64,000 bases of DNA from Oscillospiraceae bacterium (GTDB lineage Bacteria > Bacillota > Clostridia > Oscillospirales > Ruminococcaceae): positions 1 to 64,000 of the forward strand of contig JAFUAD010000065.1 of assembly GCA_017460835.1 (NCBI GenBank), written 5' to 3'. Below the pieces are notes generated by a model, which saw only the letters and a program-made list of their open reading frames with translations, was not told the DNA's origin and ran no database searches. Below are positions 42,610 through 50,376 of the stretch, piece after piece (within the stretch, counting starts at the first letter, position 1; every line of letters starts with the position of its first letter). Both the position numbers and the translations under genes were made by a program.

Positions 42610-44901
42610 ATGGATTCCAAGCATGATGCAAATGAGCTGGACCGCATCGCGGATGCAGCAGAGCTTGCGGACGAGCTCTCCGGAGACACTGCGGGTGTGC
42701 AGGCAGAACGCCCTGTTCACAAAAAGAAGCGCCGCCCGCGCAATCCGGACGGGACGCCGGTCAGACGGCCACGCCCGGAAAGACCGGAGCTCACTGCGGA
42801 GGATGTGACCGCTGAGGCAGAGCGCCTGTTCGCAGGGAACAGCGATGCCGCAGCAGGTGACGGCGCCGCGGAGCAGCGTCCCCGGAAAAAGCGCCGCCCG
42901 CGCAATCCGGACGGAACACCGGTTCGCCGCCCAAGGCCCCAGAATGCCGATGCGGCGGCAGAGGACGGTGAGAATCCCGCTGAGTGGGAGCGCGATATCG
43001 AGGCGCTTCAGCGCCCGCGGAAAAAGCGCCGCCCGCGCCCGGAGATCCCGGAGGAGGCCGGCAGCGAGGCGGAAAGCCTGCTGAACGGCGAGCGCGATAT
43101 CGAAGCGCTTCAGCGCCCGCGCAGAAAACGCCGCCCGCGCCCGGAGACAGACGAGACACCGGCAGAGCCGCTCATTCCGGAGGAGAATGCCGCAGAGGAA
43201 ATCCTCGCGGATGCCGCTGCGGAGGAGGAAGCGCCGGAGCTCGATCTTGACTGGCGCAATGACCCCGAATATGCCGATGACGAGGATGCGGACGAGGGCG
43301 AAAAGAAGCCCTCCTTCTTCGCAAGACTGTTCGGCGGCCGCAAGGCTGAGGACGATGAGGAGGCCGATGAGACCGGCTCCGATGAGATCGGGGGCGATGA
43401 CGGCGATGCAGAATATGCAGAGGATGACGCCGCGGCGTATGACGGCGGCGAGGAATCCGATTACGATGAGGACGAGGATGAGGATGAAAAGAAGCATCAT
43501 CCGCTGATTCCCGCCGTGATCGCGGTCTGCGCCGTTGCAATCGTTGCAGTCGTCTGCTGCCTGATGTATGTCAAGAACCAGCCGAAGAAGATGATCGACC
43601 TGATCAACAGCGGCGATTATAACGCGGCTGTGGAGTATTATCAGAACCATTCCTATGCGGAATCGGACGGCATTGACGAAGCCGTGACAAAGCAGGTCGA
43701 TGTTGTCCTGCAAAAGTATCTGAATGAGGAAATCAGCTACGAGAACGCGATCGAGGAGATGGAGAAGCTCGAAAAGCTCCAGTCCATGCGCACACGCACC
43801 GATTTCTCCTGCTGCGATGCCGTCGAGCTGATTCACGAGAGCCGGATTCACTACAACGCCGGCAGAGAAGCCCTTGATCAGAAGAGCTACGATACCGCGA
43901 TCGAGGAATTCAGAAAGACCTGCGAGGCGGATACCAAATACTACGAGGATGCCCAGAAGCTCATCAAGGACGCCGAGGACGGCCGCGAGAAGGTTCGCAA
44001 CGACAACATTCAGAAGATTATCTCCGAGGCGAATGCAATCGCACAGAACGATCTGGATTATCTGAGCGCATACAAGAAGGTCGCGGAGGCAGCGCCGCTC
44101 TATGACAATGACCCGCGCCTTGTCAATGCCGCAGATACGCTCCGGGATTCCTACATTCAGGAGAAGCTCAGCTCCGCAGAGAGCCTTGTCGCAGACAACA
44201 ACTACGACGGCGCAATCGGCCTGCTGGAGATCGCACAGGGCGAAATGCCCGATGCCGTCGAGTTCCCGGTCAAGATCTCCGAGATCACAAAGGCAAAGAC
44301 GGATTACGAGTATCAGCAGCACAAGCAGCAGGTTCTCGCAGAGGCTGCCGAGGCATTTGACTTAAACGGCGCAGAGCATGCAATCGTCGTGCTCAAGAAT
44401 GCGACCGATCTCGCAAACGATCCGGATATCCAGGCGAAGATCAAGGAATACGAGAGCTACCGTTCGACGGATATCACCGAACTGAAGGTTGTATCGAAGC
44501 TGACCGAGCAGTACATCAATGATGTGGAGGAAGCGAAGACCACGAAGGGCGCAGAGCTCAAGAATGTCTTGCAGTTCCATTATATCGCTTCGGTCGAAAA
44601 GCTCAGAATCAACTATGAAAATGCGGGATATGCAAGAATCTCCTTCAAGATCGCGCCGGATGAGGACTTCACGCCGGAGACCGGCATCACGCTGACCGTC
44701 AAGGTCTATGCAGATGATGCGATGGTCTATACCAGCGACAGCATTGATGCGGAATCCGATCCGATCGAGGCCAGCGCTGCCTTTACGGAGGACACCAAGA
44801 TGATCAGCATCGTGGTCGAGCGCAACGGCACACCGGTTGATGCATACAAATGGAAGAACACCAATATCGACATCTATGACATGCAGGTCGCGAAGAAGTA
44901 A
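42610..44901 (+). CDS. Large membrane protein: disordered Arg/Pro repeat N-terminus, acidic region, TM, helical-repeat C-terminus
   Basis: This 763-residue protein has three parts. Residues 1-180 are disordered and basic. They contain two copies of KKRRPRNPDGTPVRRPRP, then two copies of a 34-residue unit with ERDIEALQRPR and KRRPRPE (nucleotide period 102). Residues 180-293 are strongly acidic (DEDEDEDEK). A transmembrane helix lies at about 298-320. The C-terminal ~440 residues are extracytoplasmic, first helical and TPR-like (AREALDQKSYDTAIEEFRKTCEADTKY), then a beta domain. No family is recognised with confidence. The basic/acidic tail would be cytoplasmic and could bind nucleic acid or a polyanion. 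AAGGAGTG precedes the ATG. Confidence 0.75.
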   Translation: MDSKHDANELDRIADAAELADELSGDTAGVQAERPVHKKKRRPRNPDGTPVRRPRPERPELTAEDVTAEAERLFAGNSDAAAGDGAAEQRPRKKRRPRNPDGTPVRRPRPQNADAAAEDGENPAEWERDIEALQRPRKKRRPRPEIPEEAGSEAESLLNGERDIEALQRPRRKRRPRPETDETPAEPLIPEENAAEEILADAAAEEEAPELDLDWRNDPEYADDEDADEGEKKPSFFARLFGGRKAEDDEEADETGSDEIGGDDGDAEYAEDDAAAYDGGEESDYDEDEDEDEKKHHPLIPAVIAVCAVAIVAVVCCLMYVKNQPKKMIDLINSGDYNAAVEYYQNHSYAESDGIDEAVTKQVDVVLQKYLNEEISYENAIEEMEKLEKLQSMRTRTDFSCCDAVELIHESRIHYNAGREALDQKSYDTAIEEFRKTCEADTKYYEDAQKLIKDAEDGREKVRNDNIQKIISEANAIAQNDLDYLSAYKKVAEAAPLYDNDPRLVNAADTLRDSYIQEKLSSAESLVADNNYDGAIGLLEIAQGEMPDAVEFPVKISEITKAKTDYEYQQHKQQVLAEAAEAFDLNGAEHAIVVLKNATDLANDPDIQAKIKEYESYRSTDITELKVVSKLTEQYINDVEEAKTTKGAELKNVLQFHYIASVEKLRINYENAGYARISFKIAPDEDFTPETGITLTVKVYADDAMVYTSDSIDAESDPIEASAAFTEDTKMISIVVERNGTPVDAYKWKNTNIDIYDMQVAKK

Positions 44902-44918
44902 TCCATAATCCGAACTGT

Positions 44919-44951
44919 AACAGGCTTATCCGGATGCCGGGTAAGCCTGTT
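44919..44951 (+). terminator. Hairpin terminator after the large repeat protein
   Basis: AACAGGCTTATCCGG and CCGGGTAAGCCTGTT pair over about 15 bp with one mismatch, loop ATG, followed by ATGCTTTGA. Confidence 0.7.
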
Positions 44952-44988
44952 ATGCTTTGATCACACAATCACACAGGAGGAATGAACC

Positions 44989-46260
44989 ATGAAGCCAGAA
45001 ACACAATGCCTGCACGCCGGCTATACGCCCGGCAACGGCGACCCCAGAGTCGTCCCGATCGTCCAGAGCACAACCTATACCTTCGATTCCACCGAACACA
45101 TCGCCGCACTGTTTGATATGCCGACAGAGCCGATGTATTCCCGCTTTGCCAATCCGACTGTGGATGCGGTTGAGAAGAAGATCGCCGCGCTGGAGGGCGG
45201 TGTCGCCGCGATGTGTACGACCAGCGGTCAGGCGGCAAACCTGCTCGCAATCCTCAATATCTGCAAGGCGGGCGACAGCTTTATCTCGACCGGCACGATC
45301 TACGGCGGAACGGTCAATCTGTTCTCCGTTACGCTGAAGCGCCTCGGCATCGAGTGCATCTTTGTCGATCAGGAGGCATCGCGCGAGGAGCTGCAAAAGG
45401 CGATCAAGCCGAACACCCGCTGCGTATTCGGCGAAACGCTCGCAAACCCGGCGCTTGCGGTTCTCGATATTCAGAAGTTTGCGGATTTTGCCCATGAAAA
45501 CGGCCTGCCGCTGATCGTGGACAACACCTTCCCGACACCGATCCTCTGCCGGCCAAAGGAGTTCGGCGCGGATATCGTCACGCACTCGACAACAAAGTAT
45601 ATGGACGGCCATGCGGTGCAGGGCGGCGGCGTCATCGTGGACAACGGCATTTTCCCGTGGGATAACGGCAAATTCCCGGAATTCACCGAGCCCGACGAGA
45701 GCTATCACGGCGTCTGCTATGTGCGCGATTTCGGCAATATGGCGTATATCATCAAGTGCAGAATGCAGCTCATGCGCGATTTCGGCTGCTATCCGAGCGC
45801 GACTGCCGCGTTCTATCTCAATCTCGGGCTGGAAACCCTCGCAGTCCGCATGAAGCAGTACTGCATCAATGCGCAGAGGGTCGCGGAGTATCTCCGGAGC
45901 CGCCCGGAGGTGGAGTCCGTCAGCTATCCGGGACTGCAAAGCGACCCGTATCACGAGCGCGCGAAGAAGTATATGCCGGAGGGGTGCAGCGGCGTTATTT
46001 CGTTCGTCATCAAGGGCGGCAGAACAACGGCGATGAACTGGATGGATTCGCTGAAGCTCGCCTCCAATGTGGTGCATGTCGCGGATATCCGCACCTGTGT
46101 GCTGCATCCGGCATCCGAAACACACCGCCAGCTCACCGATGAGCAGCTCGCCGCGGCAGGCATCAATGCCGGCATGATCCGGCTTTCGGTCGGCCTTGAG
46201 CATACGGATGATATCATCGCGGATATCGCACAGGCCTTTGATGCCTGCGCAGCGCACTGA
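44989..46260 (+). CDS. metY: O-acetylhomoserine sulfhydrylase (homocysteine synthase)
   Basis: This 423-residue Cys/Met-metabolism PLP enzyme has the YSRFANPTVDAVEKKIAALEGG motif, TTSGQAANLLAI, the NPALAVLDIQKFADFAHE block and the PLP lysine Lys203 in HSTTKYMDGH. The size and ADIRTCVLHPASETHRQL match O-acetylhomoserine aminocarboxypropyltransferase rather than the shorter cystathionine gamma-synthase/lyases. It makes homocysteine from O-acetylhomoserine and sulphide. CACAGGAGGAATGAACC precedes the ATG. The following gene encodes a ThrH-like phosphatase, hinting at a shared homoserine theme. Confidence 0.92.
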   Translation: MKPETQCLHAGYTPGNGDPRVVPIVQSTTYTFDSTEHIAALFDMPTEPMYSRFANPTVDAVEKKIAALEGGVAAMCTTSGQAANLLAILNICKAGDSFISTGTIYGGTVNLFSVTLKRLGIECIFVDQEASREELQKAIKPNTRCVFGETLANPALAVLDIQKFADFAHENGLPLIVDNTFPTPILCRPKEFGADIVTHSTTKYMDGHAVQGGGVIVDNGIFPWDNGKFPEFTEPDESYHGVCYVRDFGNMAYIIKCRMQLMRDFGCYPSATAAFYLNLGLETLAVRMKQYCINAQRVAEYLRSRPEVESVSYPGLQSDPYHERAKKYMPEGCSGVISFVIKGGRTTAMNWMDSLKLASNVVHVADIRTCVLHPASETHRQLTDEQLAAAGINAGMIRLSVGLEHTDDIIADIAQAFDACAAH

Positions 46261-46274
46261 GAGTTTTTCTCCCG

Positions 46275-46404
46275 CGCCCATTGAAATTTCTGACATAATA
46301 TGTTATAACCGGGCAGTGCCCGGCTCCGTTTCTGCTCCCCGGCAGTCTCTTCCATACATTTTTCTTTTGCGCCCATTGAAATTTCTGACATAATATGTTA
46401 TAAT
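46275..46404 (+). promoter_or_regulatory. Duplicated promoter unit upstream of thrH
   Basis: A 34-bp sequence (GCGCCCATTGAAATTTC, then TGACATAATATGTTATAA) occurs at 46275-46308 and 46370-46403, 95 bp apart. Each copy contains TTGAAA and a -10 17 nt later: TATAAC at 46304-46309 in the first and TATAAT at 46399-46404 in the second. The second is close to consensus and likely drives thrH. Between them lies a CCGGGC-AGT-GCCCGG hairpin. Confidence 0.8.
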
Positions 46405-46471
46405 AGAACCATATCCCGGACAGCATCCCCCCGAAAAATGTCCGGAAAACCAGAAAAAGGAGTAATGCAAT

Positions 46472-47074
46472 ATGTATATCACCTGTCTTGATCTCGAAGG
46501 CGTGCTTGTGCCGGAAATCTGGATCGCGTTTGCGGAAGCGAGCGGCATCCCGGAGCTGAAGAAAACCACCCGCGATGAGCCGGATTACGACAAGCTCATG
46601 AAATACCGCCTCGCAATCCTCAAGGAGCACGGCCTCGGCTTGAAGGAGATTCAGGCGACCATCGCCAAAATCGAGCCCATGCCCGGCGCAAAGGCGTTCC
46701 TCGATGAGCTTCGCTCGATCGGGCAGGTCATCATCATCAGCGATACCTTCTCGCAGTTCGCGACCCCGCTCATGGAAAAGCTCGGCTGGCCGACCATCTT
46801 CTGCAATTCGCTGGAGGTCGCAGAGGACGGCTCCATCACCGGCTATAAAATGCGCTGCGAAAAGTCGAAGCTGACCACCGTCAAGGCGCTCCAGTCGATC
46901 GGCTTCGAGACGATCGCAAGCGGCGACAGCTTCAACGACCTCGGCATGATTCAGGCGAGCAAGGCGGGCTTTTTGTTCCGCAGCACCGAGCAGATCAAGA
47001 AGGACTACCCCGAGCTGCCCGCTTTCGAGGAGTATGACGAGCTGCTCGCAGCGATCAAGGCGGCAATGAACTGA
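46472..47074 (+). CDS. thrH: ThrH-type HAD phosphatase (phosphoserine phosphatase / homoserine phosphotransferase)
   Basis: This 200-residue HAD protein has motif I DLEGVLVPE (Asp7, Glu9), with Glu in place of the usual second Asp as in ThrH. Motif II is IIISDTF, followed by a conserved lysine region and motif III/IV ASGDSFNDLGM. ThrH of Pseudomonas dephosphorylates phosphoserine and can transfer the phosphate to homoserine, bypassing thrB. The neighbouring metY also consumes a homoserine derivative, so the pair may partition homoserine between methionine and threonine; that link is inferred. AAAAAGGAG precedes the ATG. Confidence 0.85.
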   Translation: MYITCLDLEGVLVPEIWIAFAEASGIPELKKTTRDEPDYDKLMKYRLAILKEHGLGLKEIQATIAKIEPMPGAKAFLDELRSIGQVIIISDTFSQFATPLMEKLGWPTIFCNSLEVAEDGSITGYKMRCEKSKLTTVKALQSIGFETIASGDSFNDLGMIQASKAGFLFRSTEQIKKDYPELPAFEEYDELLAAIKAAMN

Positions 47075-47101
47075 TACGGAATTGACCGATTTGGACAGTC
47101 G

Positions 47102-47140
47102 GCGCAGCAGGGACAGCAAGATCTCTGCTGCGCTTTTTTT
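47102..47140 (+). terminator. Strong intrinsic terminator after thrH
   Basis: GCGCAGCAG (47102-47110) pairs with CTGCTGCGC (47125-47133), followed by seven T residues. Confidence 0.9.
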
Positions 47141-47150
47141 GCAAACTGTC

Positions 47151-47180
47151 TTGACAATCACTGTTTCTTTGTGCTATACT
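47151..47180 (+). promoter_or_regulatory. Predicted promoter of the AraC-type regulator
   Basis: TTGACA (47151-47156) and TATACT (47175-47180) have an 18-nt spacer; the start codon is at 47228. Confidence 0.8.
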
Positions 47181-47227
47181 ATTGTTATATTGTAATCTGC
47201 AACTGTGCAAACGGGAGGGGGATCCCA

Positions 47228-49465
47228 ATGAAAAAACGTCTTCTGATCGGCGTGATCGTCTGCGAGACCGAGTCTCTGATGCAGCGCCGCCTGATTAAGG
47301 GCATAACAGCACAGGCATTTTCACTTGACATAGATCTCGCAATTTTTTCCTGCGTTTCCAATAACAAAGAGCTGACCTCACATCAAAAGTCGGAATTCAA
47401 TCTGTTTTCGTATATGAATTTGCAGATGTTTGACGGCGTTCTGTACCTGCGCGATTCCATTCACAGCGAAGAAGAACGGCTGCATCTGGATGCGGTCTTG
47501 CAGGAGCAGAAGCTGCCGGTTCTCGTGCTGGATGACGACACCAGCCCGTTCCCGTATCTGATGATGGACGACCGGAGCAGCTTCTGCGCGATCACAAATC
47601 ACCTGATTCAGGAGCACGGCCTGACCGATCTGCTCTGCCTGACCGGCTCGAAGGGGCATTATACCGCCGAACAGCGCCTGCTGGGCTTCCGCGATGCGAT
47701 GGAGAATGCGCATCTGACCGTTTCGGAGGATCAGATCGTCTACGGCGATTACTGGTACGATTCCGCAAAGCAGCTCGCACAGGATATCCTCAGCGGGAAG
47801 CGGCACATGCCGCAGGGCTTCGTCTGCGGAAACGACCCGATGGCAAAGGCGCTCTGTCACACCTTTATCAGCAACGGCATCCGGATCCCGGAGGATGTGA
47901 TGATCACCGGCTATGACGCCTCGCTGACCGAGACGCAGAGCATGATCGCGCTGACCAGCTATGTCCGCAAGAACTTCCGGCTCGGCGCGCAGGGCGTCGC
48001 AAAGCTCTATCAGATGATGACCGGCGAAAGCTGCGTTCTGACGCAGACCGAGCGCATCGAGGTCATCACCGGCGACAGCTGTACCTGCGGCGTCGATACC
48101 GATTACCTCAAGCACCAGATTGCCGTCGAGGAGAAGCAGGACGACTACCGCACGCTGTTCCGCATGAGCAATATGGGCATTCAGATCACGCAGCACGAGA
48201 CACTCGACGGCTGCATGGAAGCGATCCGGAATAACGTGTATCTCATCCGCGACTGCAAGGAGTATTACCTCTGCCTCTGCGAGGACTGGGAGGGCGGCGG
48301 CGCGCTGGAAAATCCCTCGGAATACCGCAGGGAGGGCGTCCCGCAGCACATGCTGCTGAAAATTATGTATAATAACCGCGAGAATTCGATCGTGACAAAG
48401 CCGTTTGCATCCTCGAAGATGCTGCCGCGGCTTCAGGAGGACCGCGAAAAGCCGGGGGCATTTTTCTTCTCGCCGCTGCATCATGACGACCGCTTCTTCG
48501 GCGTTTCGGTGCTGAGCTTCGGCGACCGGCTCGATACCTATGACCGCATTTACTGCGACTGGATTGCGCAGGTCAATACCGCGCTCGAATTCGTCCGGAT
48601 GCAGACCTATCTCAAACGGTTCAATAACCGCATTTATCTTTCCTCGATCCGCGATGCGCTGACCGGTCTCTATAACCAGACCGGCTACCATAAATTTGCG
48701 CGGGAATGCTTCGATGCCGCGAAAAATGAGCACCGGCGCTTCCTGCTGCTGTATGCGAGCTTCGATTCGCTGCGGCAGGTGAATGAGACCTACGGACACT
48801 CCGAGGGCGACAGCGCCGTGACCGTGCTCGCGAACGCCATGAACAACAGCTGCACGACCTATGAGCGCTGCGCGAGAATCGAGGACGCGGAGTTTGCGAT
48901 CATCGGCTATCAGGATTATGAGGAGGATGCGTGCCAGCGCATGATGTACGCGATCTCCGGCTATCTGGAGCACTATAACCAGAGCTCGCTGAAGCCCTAT
49001 AAAATTACGGCGAGCTTCGGACATTTCTGCGATTACATCTCGCCGGATATGACGCTGGAGCAGGTGACGGCGAAGGCCGCGGCGGAGATCGAGGAGAGCC
49101 GCGCCTCCCGGCAGAACGAGAAGGCCTCGCCCTATTACCGCGAATTTGTCAATCTGCGCGAGCGGATCTACAGCAACCCGCAGGAGGACTGGAGCATTGA
49201 TTCGATGTGCCGCGACCTGATTTTAAGCCGCGGATACTTCCAGAAGCTCTATACCCGCTGCTTCGGCATCAGCTTCACGCAGGATGTCATCAACAGCCGG
49301 ATCGAGCTCTCGAAGCGGCTGCTTTCGAGCACCGATTACAGCATCGCCTATATCGCAGACCAGAGCGGATACAGCAACTATGTGCATTTTATGCACCAGT
49401 TCAAGAAGATCGTCGGCATTACCCCGACGGAGTACCGCCGCCGTAAACGGCAGAGCGAGGATTGA
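47228..49465 (+). CDS. Three-domain regulator: LacI-type sensor, degenerate GGDEF, AraC HTH
   Basis: This 745-residue cytoplasmic protein starts with a periplasmic-binding-protein-like sensor (about 1-280; KKRLLIGVIVCETES, FVCGNDPMAKAL, TGYDASLTE). It lacks the LacI DNA-binding helix at its N-terminus. A middle region (about 290-460) follows, then a GGDEF-like domain (about 473-630; DALTGLYNQTGYHKF). The active-site GGDEF there is replaced by IEDAEF, so diguanylate synthesis is unlikely. The C-terminus (about 645-745) is an AraC/XylS double HTH (ILSRGYFQKLYTRCFGIS, YIADQSGYSNYVHFMHQFKKIVGITPTEYR). It is probably a sugar-responsive activator. GGGAGGGGG precedes ATG 47228. Confidence 0.85.
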   Translation: MKKRLLIGVIVCETESLMQRRLIKGITAQAFSLDIDLAIFSCVSNNKELTSHQKSEFNLFSYMNLQMFDGVLYLRDSIHSEEERLHLDAVLQEQKLPVLVLDDDTSPFPYLMMDDRSSFCAITNHLIQEHGLTDLLCLTGSKGHYTAEQRLLGFRDAMENAHLTVSEDQIVYGDYWYDSAKQLAQDILSGKRHMPQGFVCGNDPMAKALCHTFISNGIRIPEDVMITGYDASLTETQSMIALTSYVRKNFRLGAQGVAKLYQMMTGESCVLTQTERIEVITGDSCTCGVDTDYLKHQIAVEEKQDDYRTLFRMSNMGIQITQHETLDGCMEAIRNNVYLIRDCKEYYLCLCEDWEGGGALENPSEYRREGVPQHMLLKIMYNNRENSIVTKPFASSKMLPRLQEDREKPGAFFFSPLHHDDRFFGVSVLSFGDRLDTYDRIYCDWIAQVNTALEFVRMQTYLKRFNNRIYLSSIRDALTGLYNQTGYHKFARECFDAAKNEHRRFLLLYASFDSLRQVNETYGHSEGDSAVTVLANAMNNSCTTYERCARIEDAEFAIIGYQDYEEDACQRMMYAISGYLEHYNQSSLKPYKITASFGHFCDYISPDMTLEQVTAKAAAEIEESRASRQNEKASPYYREFVNLRERIYSNPQEDWSIDSMCRDLILSRGYFQKLYTRCFGISFTQDVINSRIELSKRLLSSTDYSIAYIADQSGYSNYVHFMHQFKKIVGITPTEYRRRKRQSED

Positions 49466-49469
49466 ACAA

Positions 49470-49508
49470 AAAGCCCCGAAGTGAACGCTGCATTCACTTC
49501 GGGGCTTT
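49470..49508. terminator. Bidirectional terminator
   Basis: AAAGCCCCGAAGTGAA and TTCACTTCGGGGCTTT form a perfect 16-bp stem flanked by A and T runs, so it can terminate both the regulator (+) and the 49520-49786 gene (-). Confidence 0.9.
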
Positions 49509-49519
49509 GTTATGCGGTA

Positions 49520-49786
49520 TCAGCTCAGCCTTCCCGTGACATAGAAAACGTAAAAGGCGGCACAGGTAATCAGCGCAATGAGACAAAGAATCAGATTGAC
49601 GAAATCAACGAAGCGTCTGTCCTTTTTCATCAGTATAGAAAATGCGGCGGCGACAAACAGCCCGTCCAGCACGATCGGCCAGAAGGAAATGAGCACCACA
49701 TTTGCCAGATAATAGAAGCCGATGATCAGCAGATTGATCCCGTTCAGAATCAGCGGAAAGATCAGCTCCTTGAGCTGACCCTTCAT
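49520..49786 (-). CDS. Small integral membrane protein
   Basis: This 88-residue protein has three closely packed hydrophobic segments (about 10-30, 33-50 and 60-82) separated by a KKDRR loop. No family is recognised. ATG 49786 is chosen because GGAG lies 10 nt upstream and the ATG overlaps the nitroreductase stop as ATGA. A longer frame to 49846 lies inside the nitroreductase gene. It is the last gene of the malQ-nitroreductase operon. Confidence 0.65.
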   Translation of the reverse strand: MKGQLKELIFPLILNGINLLIIGFYYLANVVLISFWPIVLDGLFVAAAFSILMKKDRRFVDFVNLILCLIALITCAAFYVFYVTGRLS

Positions 49787-50364
49787 CCCTTTGCATCTCC
49801 GTTCTTCGGCCGCTGCGGGATTTCCGCGGGGAACCCGTTGAACCACGCCCGCTGCTCAAATGTACGCTTGCGCGGGAGCTTGAACGGCTCTGCCGGGATT
49901 CCCACCGGCAGCACGCAGATCAGGTCGTATTCCTCCGGCACGCCGAGCATCTCCGCCATCTGCTTCCCCTGCATGTCCGCGTCGGTGATATGCCCCTCGA
50001 TCCAGCAGCTCGCATAGCCGAGCGCCGTGATCGCGAGCAGCATGTTTTCGATCGCGGCAGAATAATCCTGCACATTGAAGCAGCGCAGAACACCGTTTCC
50101 GTCGGTGTAGGCGACCCGGTGCTGCGTCAGGACGCAGATCATCGCCGGCGCAGTCGCGCAGGTCGGCGGATCCATGACCGCCAGCAGCCTTTGCAGCAGC
50201 GCGGGGTCGTCAATGCCGATGAGCGAGACATTCTGCTTGTTGCAGCCCGAGGGCGCCGCGAGCCCCGCCTCCATGATCTGCTTCAGATGTTCCCGCGAAA
50301 CGGGTGTCGATTCATATTTTCCGCGGTAAGAGTGCCGCGAAAGAACCGCCTCGGTAAACTCCAT
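49783..50364 (-). CDS. Nitroreductase-family flavoprotein
   Basis: This 193-residue protein has the family pattern SRHSYRGKYES near the N-terminus (phosphate-binding Arg/Ser), AAPSGCNKQN, and the GHITDADMQGKQMAEMLGVPEEY block followed by a VGIPAEPFKLPRKR strand. Such enzymes bind FMN and reduce nitro-aromatics, quinones or other small acceptors with NAD(P)H. AAGGAGG lies 7 nt upstream and the malQ stop is 12 nt away, so it belongs to the malQ transcript. The physiological substrate is unknown. Confidence 0.85.
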   Translation of the reverse strand: MEFTEAVLSRHSYRGKYESTPVSREHLKQIMEAGLAAPSGCNKQNVSLIGIDDPALLQRLLAVMDPPTCATAPAMICVLTQHRVAYTDGNGVLRCFNVQDYSAAIENMLLAITALGYASCWIEGHITDADMQGKQMAEMLGVPEEYDLICVLPVGIPAEPFKLPRKRTFEQRAWFNGFPAEIPQRPKNGDAKG

Positions 50365-50376
50365 GACATATCCTCC

